Source of the DNA: Myxococcales bacterium
GTDB lineage: Bacteria; Myxococcota; Myxococcia; Myxococcales; Anaeromyxobacteraceae
Assembly (NCBI GenBank): GCA_021848865.1
Contig: JAJZTO010000012.1
Coordinates: 1-19,362, forward strand
Direction of reading: 5' to 3'
DNA: 19,362 nt
Shown: piece by piece, positions 12,831-19,362 of the stretch
How the letters are laid out: every line of letters starts with the position of its first letter
Numbering within the stretch: the first letter of the stretch is position 1
Position numbers and translations under genes: made by a program
The notes under the pieces: model-generated
The model's input: the letters and a program-made list of their open reading frames with translations, nothing else
What the model was told of the DNA's origin: nothing
Databases searched by the model: none

Positions 12831-13586
12831 TCATGCGGTCTCGCGGGCCTGCCACGACTGGGCAGCCTCTATGACCGCGTCGAAGCGCCTCGCGTGCGCC
12901 GCAATATCCAGATCCGCCAGCCCCGGGAGACCGATCCAACCCCGGAGCAGTTCCTCGGCCTTGGAAACCCAAATGGGCCACTCGGCGGCCCACCTCTTTC
13001 GCAGGACGGCCGCGGACGGGCGGCGCCCGCCTCGAAGATCGCCGAAGTGCCAAGACCTCCACTCGGCGAGAACGAGGCGCGCGCTTCTCGGAAGTGCCAG
13101 GGAGCGCACGAGGGCGCTGACGAGCGCGCAAGTGATCGCGTCCTTCGCCGCGTCGCGCAGGGCAAGCCGCGTAACCTCTCCGCGCCGCGCCTTCGCCGGG
13201 GACGCCCCCCCGCCCTCCCACTCTCCTCCGAGCGCGTTGCGTGCGAGGTCGTACACCAGGGCATGGTCGCTCGCGTCGAGCCGCCCGGCCTTGCGCGCCA
13301 GCCCGAGCAACCCTGCAAAGACGAGGGTGGCTTGTCGCTGGAGGGGCCGATGGGGAGGGCGCCCCGTCCCCGCGCACGGATCCCACCTCGCGGTCCGCTC
13401 GCCCCTCACTGCCGCGAGGTCCCCGTCGACCCAGCGGTCCGGGTGCGAGAGGAGCCGCTCGGTGAGTTCCGCCACGGTAGGCCCGTACCCGGCCCGCACC
13501 TCCGCGATCAGCGCCTCGCGGACGTCCCAGCGGCGCCTGGCCCGGCCGAGGGTCAAGGACTCGACTACTTGTTCCGGGCGAGCCAC
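12831..13586 (-). CDS. Conserved-context phage protein, function unknown
   Basis: A 251-residue soluble protein placed between the ribbon-helix-helix gene and the integrase. GTG at 13586 gives MARPEQVVESLTLGRARRRWDV and overlaps the end of the preceding gene by 22 bases; the gap to the integrase is 27 bases. The sequence is mostly helical, with many Trp and Arg residues in the C-terminal third (LAEWRSWHFGDLRGG, RKRWAAEWPIWVSKAEELL). A run GEWEGGGASPAKARRG breaks two helical halves. No catalytic or metal motif is evident and I do not recognise a family. Position in an operon ending with the integrase suggests a role in element maintenance or directionality, but this is only context. Confidence 0.65.
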   Translation of the reverse strand: MARPEQVVESLTLGRARRRWDVREALIAEVRAGYGPTVAELTERLLSHPDRWVDGDLAAVRGERTARWDPCAGTGRPPHRPLQRQATLVFAGLLGLARKAGRLDASDHALVYDLARNALGGEWEGGGASPAKARRGEVTRLALRDAAKDAITCALVSALVRSLALPRSARLVLAEWRSWHFGDLRGGRRPSAAVLRKRWAAEWPIWVSKAEELLRGWIGLPGLADLDIAAHARRFDAVIEAAQSWQARETA

Positions 13587-13777
13587 AGGTCGAGTGCCTC
13601 CCTCACGACTTCCCCCATGTCGGGCCGGACGCGCCCCGCCTCGTCGGCGCGCGCGCGCGCCACGCGGACCAGGGCCGCCAACTGATCCGGCCGGATCGAG
13701 AACGCCTGCTTGACGAGGCCGGACCGCTTCCCCACGGCCCGATCCAGCCTCACCCCCCCCGTATTCCGCTTCGCCAT
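13565..13777 (-). CDS. Small ribbon-helix-helix-like DNA-binding protein
   Basis: A 70-residue basic protein. After a flexible start (MAKRNTGGVRLDR) comes VKQAFSIRPDQLAALVRVAR, which fits the beta-strand plus helix of a CopG/Arc-type ribbon-helix-helix fold, and DMGEVVREALDLWLARNK, a typical second helix. The fold dimerises and binds DNA through the strand. ATG at 13777 has GGAGG three to four bases upstream in a GGAGGAGG run. It sits two genes before the integrase and downstream of a strong promoter with CTAG-containing dyads, so autoregulation or an excisionase-like role is plausible. Assignment rests on length and pattern, not on a profile match. Confidence 0.65.
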   Translation of the reverse strand: MAKRNTGGVRLDRAVGKRSGLVKQAFSIRPDQLAALVRVARARADEAGRVRPDMGEVVREALDLWLARNK

Positions 13778-13791
13778 GCACCTCCTCCTTC

Positions 13792-14163
13792 CTACGCCGA
13801 TGCCTGCTTGGCGCGCGCGCGCTGGACGTCGGCCGCCACGCGCTCCGCCGCCGCGCGCATGACGGCGCCCGCGGTTGGAGCGTCCGGGTTCAGCGCCGCG
13901 TCCTTGAGGTGCGTCGACGCCATGAGGAGGAACCACGCGGCGGCCGAGGTGTTGCCCGCGCGGTCCTCCGACTCCGCCAGCGCGACGCAGTGCAGGGCGA
14001 GGCGGATCGAGGTGTTCCCCTCGGCCATCCGAACGAAGGCGGGCGCGAGGGCGGCGAGGTAGCCCGCCGCCCCGGGGTTCCTCGGGTCGTCCCATTCGCT
14101 CGGGATGATCGGGTCCGCGCCCGCCTTCGCAGCCCTCCCCTTCGTCACGATCCGGTCGTGCAT
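13792..14163 (-). CDS. Small helical phage protein, paralogue of the upstream gene
   Basis: A 123-residue protein of unknown function. Its centre reads LALHCVALAESEDRAG and then AAAWFLLMASTHLKDAALNP, which lines up with LAAHCLKMAKGAEQEG and AFHLRSAAWHLTRAAREP of the neighbouring 84-residue protein. Both look like paired amphipathic helices with conserved His-Cys and His-Leu positions. This copy has an N-terminal extension (DPIIPSEWDDPRNPGAAGY) and a helical C-terminal tail rich in Ala and Arg. ATG at 14163 has AGGAGG five bases upstream, overlapping the stop of the previous gene. No enzyme motif is visible. Confidence 0.65.
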   Translation of the reverse strand: MHDRIVTKGRAAKAGADPIIPSEWDDPRNPGAAGYLAALAPAFVRMAEGNTSIRLALHCVALAESEDRAGNTSAAAWFLLMASTHLKDAALNPDAPTAGAVMRAAAERVAADVQRARAKQASA

Positions 14164-14172
14164 CTTCGCCTC

Positions 14173-14427
14173 CTAGGTCGCCACCGCCAGCTTGGCGGGC
14201 TGGCTCGGCATCGGCTCCCGCGCCGCCCGGGTCAGGTGCCACGCGGCGGAGCGCAGGTGGAAGGCGCGCCCCGCAGCATCCCCCTCCTGCTCCGCGCCCT
14301 TCGCCATCTTGAGGCAGTGGGCCGCGAGGTGGAGCGCCCCGCCCTCCTGCGTCCGGGCGCCGCCGCCCTTCACGACCGCCGCCGAGCCCCACGCCTGCCG
14401 TGCCCTCTGGATCGCCTTGTCCGCCAT
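14173..14427 (-). CDS. Small helical phage protein, first gene of the integrase operon
   Basis: An 84-residue, Ala-rich, probably all-helical protein, related to the 123-residue product of the next gene over about 40 residues. ATG at 14427 follows a GGAGGGGGAG purine run. It is the first gene after the promoter at 14473-14501 and lies nine bases before the next start, so it heads a leftward operon of five genes ending with the integrase. No known family was recognised. The two paralogues may form a hetero- or homo-oligomer; this is inference from shared pattern only. Confidence 0.62.
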   Translation of the reverse strand: MADKAIQRARQAWGSAAVVKGGGARTQEGGALHLAAHCLKMAKGAEQEGDAAGRAFHLRSAAWHLTRAAREPMPSQPAKLAVAT

Positions 14428-14472
14428 CTCCCCCTCCCGGTGTTTGCGGCCTCGCCGCGTTGTGGTGACAGG

Positions 14473-14501
14473 AATCTAGATAACTAGTGGCTTAGTGTCA
14501 A
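14473..14501 (-). promoter_or_regulatory. Promoter of the integrase operon
   Basis: On the minus strand a perfect TTGACA (14501-14496) is followed 17 bases later by TAGATT (14478-14473), four of six matches to the -10 consensus. The start would fall about 35-40 bases upstream of the first gene. The spacer holds two CTAG tetramers (CTAGTTATCTAG) and CACTA repeats, in an A/T-rich patch unlike the rest of the element; these could be an operator for the ribbon-helix-helix protein or a repressor elsewhere in the element. Confidence 0.65.
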
Positions 14502-14813
14502 GCCCTCCCGGGCGGAGAGGAAGGGGCGCCCGGGGGTCCGATTCCGGCCCGGGCACTGCGCCGGCACTGCGGGGCCTGGGGAAGTGCCGCGCGGCCTGGC
14601 GCGCGCGTGCCGAATTCTGTTGCCGGAGCGCGAGGTTCCGCCGGGCCCGGGTTCGATGTTGAACCCGCCCCCACTTGGCTGCGGGAAGTGAACGGCGCTG
14701 ACGCCCCTCGTTGGTCATCCGCGCCCCCTCCCCGCTGGCTCGCGATCCCGATGGCCCGGACCATACGTGAGTCCCCCGACGGCGATCACCGTGGATAGCC
14801 TCCTTGCGCCAGA
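14502..14813. other. 312-bp region without a supported gene
   Basis: The stretch holds only unconvincing frames. A minus-strand frame from ATG 14718 (with GGAGG upstream) could make an 80-residue Arg-rich peptide ending at 14476, but it would run through the promoter. Structural features are a hairpin over the preceding stop codon (GCGCC/GGCGC near 14809-14824), two GGCACTGC repeats with an inverse AGTGCC, and repeated GGCCTGG around 14550-14600. No terminator with a T-run was found. Confidence 0.45.
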
Positions 14814-15485
14814 TCAGGCGCCGCCCTTCGCCTCGGGGGCGGGGCCGGTTCCCTCGTCCGCGGGCGGGCGGCGCACGATCTTGATCCCAAGCTCCGCCTT
14901 CGTCTTGACCATCCACTTCCCGACGCGCTCTGCCTGCCCGTCGGTCAGGGCAACCTGCCGCCCGTCCTCCGTCAGCCCGATCAACCCCTCCTCGCTCCGC
15001 TTCACCATGAACCCGGAGAGCCCGGTCGCAAAGGTCGGGGCCGGGTCGAGGAGATCCGCTCCGAGGGCGGCCTGGGTGGCGGCCGTGATCGCGTTCGCGC
15101 TGCGGGCGTCCAGGGAGCCCGCGTAGACCTCGGCGACCACGCGCGCGAGGACCGCCGCAGCGTCGGCGTGGGTCCGCAGCGCGAGGGGGGCAGGCCCGGA
15201 GGGGGCGGCCGCGACAGAGGCCGCCCTCCCCATCTGCCGGGCCCGTTGCTCGCCCCCCTGGCGCCGCGCCTCCTCGCGCTTGGTGACGATGGCGGGATCG
15301 TCGCTGTGGACGAAGCACCGGGGCGGGTCGGAGCCGCCCAGTGCGGGAACACAGCACGGGCCGCCCTTCGCCTTCGGGGCGCCGCACGCCCGGGCGGGCC
15401 CACCCCCCGCCGCCCGGGCAGCCTTAGGGGCCTTACCGGGGGCGGCGGGGGTGGCCTCGCGGGATGGGGTCGCCCGAGGGTTCAC
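14814..15485 (-). CDS. Phage protein with a short CCH-type zinc-like motif
   Basis: A 223-residue protein. After a disordered Ala/Pro-rich start, residues 34-60 carry Cys34, Cys44-Cys45, Cys57 and His60 (ACGAPK, GGPCC, PPRCFVH). This C-x9/10-C-x11/12-C-x2-H layout, followed by REEARRQGG, is common in small proteins of phages and plasmids and probably binds zinc. The middle (LARVVAEVYAGSLDARSANAI) is helical and typical of this group, and the C-terminus (VGKWMVKTKAELGIKIVRR) is basic. GTG at 15485 overlaps the stop of the previous gene as GTGA. It is the last gene before the 312-bp gap. Function is not known. Confidence 0.7.
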   Translation of the reverse strand: MNPRATPSREATPAAPGKAPKAARAAGGGPARACGAPKAKGGPCCVPALGGSDPPRCFVHSDDPAIVTKREEARRQGGEQRARQMGRAASVAAAPSGPAPLALRTHADAAAVLARVVAEVYAGSLDARSANAITAATQAALGADLLDPAPTFATGLSGFMVKRSEEGLIGLTEDGRQVALTDGQAERVGKWMVKTKAELGIKIVRRPPADEGTGPAPEAKGGA

Positions 15486-16078
15486 CGGGCGGCCTTCCTC
15501 GACTCGAACTCGCCCAGGACCGCGGCTTCCATCTCGGCGCGGGTCGTGCGGCTCGCTGCCATGCGCTCCTTGGTGACGATCAGCCCGTCCCGGTAGGCCC
15601 TGGTGACGTAGGGCATCACCTCGGCGAGCGTTCGGTCGGTCAGGTGGTCGAGGTCCGCCTCGAAGATCACCTTCGGCGAAGCGCTTGCGGGTGCCGCGGC
15701 CTTCTCGCCGCGGGCGAACTCGGGCGATGCGTCGCCCCTGATGGCGTCCTCGATCTGCTTCCGGCTCCCGGCGTCCTTCTCGGCCTGCTTGGAGATGAAG
15801 TTCCCGGCCTTCACCGCGCGCCGGACGGTGAGCGTCACCGCGTCCCGCTCTGCGAAGGTCATGGCTTCCAGATCGCTCTCGTAGACGATGGGGGCGTCCT
15901 GCCGCTCCTTCCGCTGGGCTTCGGCGGTCAACTCGGCGAGCGACCGCGACCCCCCCCTGGGGGTGATCCGGCCCTGCCGGCTCGCGACCCGAAGCTCGGC
16001 CTCGGCGGCTGCGTACTCCGCGGGGGTGAGCTTCTCGATCTCCTCCTCGGTCCAGATGCGCAGGGGGATCGCGCCCAT
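15482..16078 (-). CDS. Three-repeat phage protein of unknown function
   Basis: A 198-residue protein built from three related units of about 50 residues. They begin at Pro5 (PLRIWTEEEIEKLTPAE), Pro63 (PIVYESDLEAMTFAER) and Pro135 (PKVIFEADLDHLTDRT); each continues with a helix that ends in an RAxxxG-type turn followed by a Thr/Ser-Lys or Thr-Pro step and a second helix, the last two ending IEDAI and MEAAV. The linker between units 2 and 3 (about 115-133) is Ala-rich. Repeats 2 and 3 are closest. ATG at 16078 lies two bases after the previous stop, and the 3' end overlaps the zinc-motif gene. No known family was recognised; a repeated helical DNA- or protein-binding module is possible. Confidence 0.7.
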   Translation of the reverse strand: MGAIPLRIWTEEEIEKLTPAEYAAAEAELRVASRQGRITPRGGSRSLAELTAEAQRKERQDAPIVYESDLEAMTFAERDAVTLTVRRAVKAGNFISKQAEKDAGSRKQIEDAIRGDASPEFARGEKAAAPASASPKVIFEADLDHLTDRTLAEVMPYVTRAYRDGLIVTKERMAASRTTRAEMEAAVLGEFESRKAAR

Positions 16079-16080
16079 GA

Positions 16081-16278
16081 CTACTTGCCTCCCTTCTTCG
16101 CGGGCCCCGGTGCCACCGCCTCGGCGTCGGGCGGCGTCGGCGCGTTCGAGACCTTCTGCGGGGCGAAGAAGTCCCCCAGCTGCTCCAACATCGGCGGCGC
16201 GGCGCGGCGGAGCACTTCCGCCTGCCAGTCGCGGCCCTTGTTGATCGGCGTGCTCTGCTCGGTCGAGTCCTGCTTCAT
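16081..16278 (-). CDS. Small hypothetical phage protein
   Basis: A 65-residue protein: a polar start (MKQDSTEQSTPINKGRDW), a predicted helix (EVLRRAAPPMLEQLGDFF) and a Pro/Ala-rich tail ending in lysines. The preferred ATG has AAAGG nine to ten bases upstream. It sits 89 bases after the replisome-organizer-like gene and two bases before the three-repeat gene, so it is the first gene of a three-gene set. The sequence alone suggests no function. Confidence 0.55.
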   Translation of the reverse strand: MKQDSTEQSTPINKGRDWQAEVLRRAAPPMLEQLGDFFAPQKVSNAPTPPDAEAVAPGPAKKGGK

Positions 16279-16292
16279 GGCGTTGCCTTTCT

Positions 16293-16307
16293 GCGCCCTG
16301 TGGGCGC
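16293..16307 (-). promoter_or_regulatory. Hairpin just before a small gene
   Basis: GCGCCC and GGGCGC flank a three-base loop and form a perfect 6-bp stem 15 bases upstream of the 65-residue protein's ATG. It lies in the 89-bp gap behind the replisome-organizer-like gene. There is no T-run, so it is more likely an mRNA stability or translation-control element than a terminator. Confidence 0.4.
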
Positions 16308-16367
16308 GGCTCTGCGTTGATGCCGGCCCCATCGGCCGGCGGAAGATCGTCTGGAGGCGCCCGTTGT

Positions 16368-17555
16368 TCACGCGGCCGCCCTCTCGGTCTGCGGCGGCAC
16401 CACCTCGACGGTCCAGCCGTCTCCGAGGGCGGCGCGCGCGGCCTTGGTCACGGCGGACAGGTACTCGGGGTTGTCCTCCAAGAAATTCCGGGCGTACTCG
16501 TCGGGCGGGTGGATCCAGATGAGCCCGCCGCCCGGCACGGTTTCCACCTCTGCGCGCAGCGGCACGATCCGGCACTCGTACGTCTCGCGGTGCGGTCCGT
16601 GGTCTGGCTGGCCGTCCGGCTTGAGGAGGTGGGCCACGACGCGCCCCCACTCCGGGCCCGAGGTCTCCGCGGCACGCTTCGCTGCAGCCGCCCGCCAGTC
16701 GCCCGCGGCGGCCCGCTGCGGCCGCTCCGCGACCCGCTCGACGTACTCCTGCGCCCTGCCGGGGCGAAGGAGGGTGGCGATCTGGATCGGGTTGTCCCGG
16801 TGCCAACCGTTCGAGGTCAGGAATGCGAAGGCGGCGGGGAGCGACTCGAACCACCCGGGCTCCGAGAGGCGCGCCTGGAGTTCACGCGTCAGGCGGTTGC
16901 CCAGCTTCTCGCACGGGACGCAGCCCCCGACCCCCGTCGCCTGGTTCCACATCGCGACGACCTGCGCCTCGCGCGGATCGGCGCTTGCGGGGGAGGATCC
17001 TGTGCTGGGCAAGGGGCGCAGTGGCTCGGGAGGAGTACCCGGCAGACGCGTCGAGTCGCGCGCCCCGGCGGGCGCTGCACCAGCAGGATCTTCTTCTTCT
17101 CTCCTCTCCTCTACTCTTACCCCTTCGGAAACGCGTACGGGCGCGTTTCCCATCGCTTGTGAATCCGGGGCGTTGGCGCGTTTCTCCCGCCGCTTTCGAG
17201 CGCGGAACTTCCGCAAACGCGCCCGCGCTTCGGCGGCCTTGTCCATGTGCGGCCGTTGCCATTCGTCCCACCCGTGGACGACGAGGCGGCGCCTCCGCCG
17301 CTCCAGCACCCGGGCCTCGATCAGCGCTTCGGCCAGCGCGCCCGGTTCACCGTTCCAGCGCGCGGCGGCTTCCAGCGCGGCGCGCACGTCCGGGTCGTCC
17401 GGCAGCGCGCCGCTTGGGTAGTAGCGGGCAGCGTAGAGCCACAGCGCCACGACGTAGGACCACGCGCGGGGGTCGCCGAGGCGGCGCGCGAGCGCGGCAG
17501 CCTTGGGGTGGTCGGGCAGGTCGGTTGCGACCTTGATCCAGGGGTACGGACTCAT
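16368..17555 (-). CDS. Phage replisome-organizer-like protein with DnaA domain I-like C-terminus
   Basis: A 395-residue protein in three parts. Residues 1-110 (YPWIKVATDLPDHPKAAALA, then YVVALWLYAARYYPSGALP) match the winged-helix start of phage replication initiators, which bind the phage origin. A basic segment (ARLRKFRARKRREKR) and an acidic, Pro-rich linker follow. The C-terminal part (LIWIHPPDEYARNFLEDN, then AARAALGDGWTVEVV) resembles DnaA domain I, a helicase-contact module. The expected role is recruiting the host replicative helicase to the element's origin. ATG at 17555 follows GAGGTG and overlaps the stop of a 67-residue frame as ATGA. The N-terminal call is good; the DnaA-like call rests on pattern only. 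Confidence 0.75.
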   Translation of the reverse strand: MSPYPWIKVATDLPDHPKAAALARRLGDPRAWSYVVALWLYAARYYPSGALPDDPDVRAALEAAARWNGEPGALAEALIEARVLERRRRRLVVHGWDEWQRPHMDKAAEARARLRKFRARKRREKRANAPDSQAMGNAPVRVSEGVRVEERREEEDPAGAAPAGARDSTRLPGTPPEPLRPLPSTGSSPASADPREAQVVAMWNQATGVGGCVPCEKLGNRLTRELQARLSEPGWFESLPAAFAFLTSNGWHRDNPIQIATLLRPGRAQEYVERVAERPQRAAAGDWRAAAAKRAAETSGPEWGRVVAHLLKPDGQPDHGPHRETYECRIVPLRAEVETVPGGGLIWIHPPDEYARNFLEDNPEYLSAVTKAARAALGDGWTVEVVPPQTERAAA

Positions 17556-17755
17556 GGGCACCTCGACGGAGTTCCCGGGGCGGCCCCACTGCGCCCGCTC
17601 TGCGGGCCCGTGGCGCTCGCGCCGCCCATTGACGCGGGCGCGCCGGAAACCGCCGCCGGATCGGCGGCTTCCGGCGGCGCTGCGGGCGGAGTGCAACCCA
17701 TGCCCACTTGGCTCCCGGGAAAGCCGCCTGCCGGCCCGGGCTGGACGGGGGGCAT
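17552..17755 (-). CDS. Small Pro/Gly/Ala-rich coupled protein
   Basis: A 67-residue low-complexity protein (starts MPPVQPGPAGGFPGSQVGMG). Base composition alone would not make it credible, but both ends are joined to neighbours: its ATG shares one base with the preceding stop (TGATG) and its stop overlaps the next start (ATGA). Such double coupling is common in compact phage operons. It has no recognisable domain or signal peptide and could be disordered. It could also simply be the gap between two real genes. Confidence 0.45.
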   Translation of the reverse strand: MPPVQPGPAGGFPGSQVGMGCTPPAAPPEAADPAAVSGAPASMGGASATGPQSGRSGAAPGTPSRCP

Positions 17756-18144
17756 CAGGCGGGCCTTTGCGTGCGGTCGGCGCCGGGCGTCGAGGGCGCC
17801 GCGGAATCCTCCGCGAAGAAGGAGCGGAGCGCCCGGAGCGACACGGGCTGCGCGGAGCGGGGCGCCAGGAGGAGGACGTCGCCGGGAAGCACCATTCCGG
17901 GCCACGCCGACAGGGTGATCACGCTGCCGGCGACCGCCACGACCGTCGCGGTCCCGCGCAGCGTCCCGAGGTCATCGGAGCGCGCCTCGACGACATCGCC
18001 GACGAGGAAGTGGGCCGCGTCGACCGGGTCGGCCGGGGCGGTGTAGACGTGATCGGCGACCGTGAGGACTGAACCGGCAGCGCCCACGATGGCCGCCGAG
18101 GGTGCGCGAAGCCGCGTCTGCGGCCCAGGAGGCGGAAAGGTCAT
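17755..18144 (-). CDS. Small beta-rich phage protein, function unknown
   Basis: A 129-residue protein with a Pro-rich start and two similar beta stretches, SVLTVADHVYTAPADP and SVITLSAWPGMVLPGD, each followed by a hydrophobic strand. The pattern GDVVEARSDDLGTLRGTATVVAVAGS fits a small beta-barrel often seen in phage structural proteins. ATG at 18144 overlaps the stop of a 29-codon frame (ATGA), and its stop overlaps the next start (TGATG). An upstream in-frame start at 18273 would overlap two other genes and is not preferred. Function cannot be assigned. Confidence 0.6.
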   Translation of the reverse strand: MTFPPPGPQTRLRAPSAAIVGAAGSVLTVADHVYTAPADPVDAAHFLVGDVVEARSDDLGTLRGTATVVAVAGSVITLSAWPGMVLPGDVLLLAPRSAQPVSLRALRSFFAEDSAAPSTPGADRTQRPA

Positions 18145-18230
18145 GGTCCGATGGTCTCCTCGAAGATGGGGGTGCTCGGCACGCACTCGGGGTGAGCCCC
18201 AGCGAGCCTGTCGTAGCGAAGAAGAGGCAT
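18141..18230 (-). CDS. 29-codon micro-ORF coupled on both sides
   Basis: The frame encodes 29 residues, beginning MPLLRYDRLAGAHPE and ending FEETIGP. Its ATG overlaps the upstream stop by one base (TGATG) and its stop overlaps the next start (ATGA), with GAGGAG near its end able to act as a ribosome site for the following gene. It may encode a real microprotein or be a translational bridge between two genes. The aromatic, charged sequence is not low complexity, which favours a real product slightly. Confidence 0.5.
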   Translation of the reverse strand: MPLLRYDRLAGAHPECVPSTPIFEETIGP

Positions 18231-19362
18231 CAGGCGACCTCCTCGCACACGACCCCGGCGTCGTAGGTGCCAAGCTGCTGGCCCACAGTCATCGAGCCGA
18301 GGACGAGGTTTTGCGTTGTCGAGAGCCAGGTGAACGGGTTGAGAGCGGTCCACGTCACGGCGGGGAAGTTCGCGGAAGAAACGGGGACGTACTGCGTCGT
18401 CCCGAACCCGCCGTTCGCGCTGAGGAATACGCCCGCGCTCGTCGGCGTATACCCGACGCGCAAGCCCTGTGCGACGGTTTGGAGGAGCCTGCGCGAGCCG
18501 TTCCCGGTTGGCCGGAAGTAGCGCGCTCCGAGCACATGGTTCGGATCGGTGCCGTCGATGGTGTCGGTATTGTTCCCGTAGCTCGGGATCCCGACGCCGA
18601 CCGAGCGGCAATCGCTCACAAGCTGCCGCGCGCGTTCGTGCGCGAGGTAGCGGAGGGCGTCGATCATGGTCGTCAGGTCGGAGGCGATGATCGGCGACCC
18701 GCTGCCGGCGGACGGCAGGGCAGGCATCGCGACCGGGAGGGATTCTCCGGCGGGGCACAGATCCGCCTGCGCAGGCTGCTCCTCCCATAGCGCGAACGAG
18801 GCGACGGAGTTGTTGTTCGCGGTTGACTCGACGACGACCTCGACCTCGCGCGCTGGCCCGGCCGGGATCGAGATCGTGCCCATCCGCCACGCATAGCCGG
18901 TCGTGAGGTTCGCGACTTGGACGGCGTAGCCGACGCCGACCACCCGAACTTGGATGGAGCCGCCCGCGAAGTTGCTCTTGGCGAGCGCGTTGAACGAGAG
19001 CCCGGACACGCGCGGTCCGACCGGCACCTTGTAGCGACCGAGAATGCCGTAGCCGCCCGCGCCGTCTGTGGGCGGGACGTTGCGGTACGCCGAGAACCAC
19101 TTCTGGCAGGCGCCGCGCGGACGCCCCACGGTCAGGGCGTTCGCCGAGCGCGCGAGGGAGCGCGAGAGCACGGTCGAGAAGGCCGCCCCGGCGGGCGCGG
19201 CGGCTTTCGCGGTCGGGACGAAGTCCCACCCGCCCGAGGGCGCCGTCACCGAGGCCGCGCCGGGCTCGACCGCCCAATACACGGAGAGCGCCCGGATCTC
19301 GACGACTCCGCCCCCGTACGTGCCCGTGCCGCCGATCAGCGTGATGGGGACCCCCTGCCGAA
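18230..19362 (-). CDS. Large beta-rich phage protein, N-terminus beyond the window
   Basis: At least 376 codons stay open to the right edge, so the true start is outside; the GTG at 19282 is only internal. The visible start reads VPITLIGGTGTYGGGVVEIRAL. The protein alternates strands and Gly/Asn/Thr turns (IQVRVVGVGYAVQVANLTTG, then EVEVVVESTANNNSVASFALW) with few helices, apart from LTTMIDALRYLAHERARQL. This is the style of phage tail, fibre or other virion proteins, and a second beta-rich part follows (RLLQTVAQGLRVGYTPTSAG). It heads the coupled chain down to the replisome-organizer-like gene. I do not recognise a specific family. Confidence 0.6.
   Translation of the reverse strand, partial: RQGVPITLIGGTGTYGGGVVEIRALSVYWAVEPGAASVTAPSGGWDFVPTAKAAAPAGAAFSTVLSRSLARSANALTVGRPRGACQKWFSAYRNVPPTDGAGGYGILGRYKVPVGPRVSGLSFNALAKSNFAGGSIQVRVVGVGYAVQVANLTTGYAWRMGTISIPAGPAREVEVVVESTANNNSVASFALWEEQPAQADLCPAGESLPVAMPALPSAGSGSPIIASDLTTMIDALRYLAHERARQLVSDCRSVGVGIPSYGNNTDTIDGTDPNHVLGARYFRPTGNGSRRLLQTVAQGLRVGYTPTSAGVFLSANGGFGTTQYVPVSSANFPAVTWTALNPFTWLSTTQNLVLGSMTVGQQLGTYDAGVVCEEVA

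Noticed and set aside
14476..14718. 80-residue Arg-rich protein on the minus strand
   Set aside because: It has a plausible ribosome site but runs through a strong promoter and has composition expected from GC-rich non-coding DNA; mentioned only in the intergenic entry.
1..19362. CRISPR array, rRNA genes, restriction-modification or toxin-antitoxin pair
   Set aside because: No regularly spaced repeats, no rRNA-like stretches, and no recognisable nuclease, methylase or toxin motifs were seen. The ribbon-helix-helix gene has no toxin-like partner next to it.

Overview
The window is very GC-rich DNA (strong G/C bias at third codon positions) from a bacterium. The gene set and style fit a Myxococcota such as an Anaeromyxobacter-like organism, but this is inferred from composition and protein style, not from a search. 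The left edge is a contig end. Bases 1-7 match the last seven bases of the standard Illumina adapter, and they create a false stop codon in the gene they cut.

Bases 8-5249 hold a divergent catabolic cluster. Leftward run an acyl-CoA dehydrogenase and a cut-off family III (CaiB-type) CoA-transferase. Rightward run a hot-dog/MaoC-type hydratase, a CitE-type lyase, an SLC13-type dicarboxylate transporter and a QueG-like iron-sulfur protein, with overlapping genes throughout. CoA-transferase plus hydratase plus lyase is the enzyme set that turns itaconate (or mesaconate) into citramalyl-CoA and then acetyl-CoA plus pyruvate, so I read this as a C5-dicarboxylate (itaconate-type) degradation locus with its own uptake protein. 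The shared intergenic region carries two opposed promoters whose -10 boxes lie on the same bases, over a set of four 8-bp repeats.

Bases 5339-7867 hold a TetR repressor divergent from a large DmdC-type acyl-CoA dehydrogenase, with a candidate operator between them.

Bases 7967-11404 are a decayed island. It starts with a transcription terminator and a 27-bp copy of a tRNA 3' end. It holds an IS5-type transposase fragment, an IS21-type remnant with istB, a frameshifted phage tail gene, one intact putative lipoprotein gene, a Hint-like fragment and the C-terminal stub of a tyrosine recombinase. It closes with a second tRNA 3' end, this time 42 bp of a tRNA-Pro(CGG).

Bases 11283-19362 are an integrated prophage or phage-like element, almost entirely leftward and running off the right edge. 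From left to right it carries a tyrosine integrase with an inserted zinc ribbon, an unknown protein, a ribbon-helix-helix protein, two related small helical proteins, a promoter, a zinc-motif protein, a three-repeat protein, a small protein, a replisome-organizer-like protein, and four more genes joined end to start by 1-4 base overlaps, one of only 29 codons. The intact tRNA-Pro should lie beyond the right edge. Two serial insertions at one tRNA-Pro locus explain the layout from base 8021 onward.
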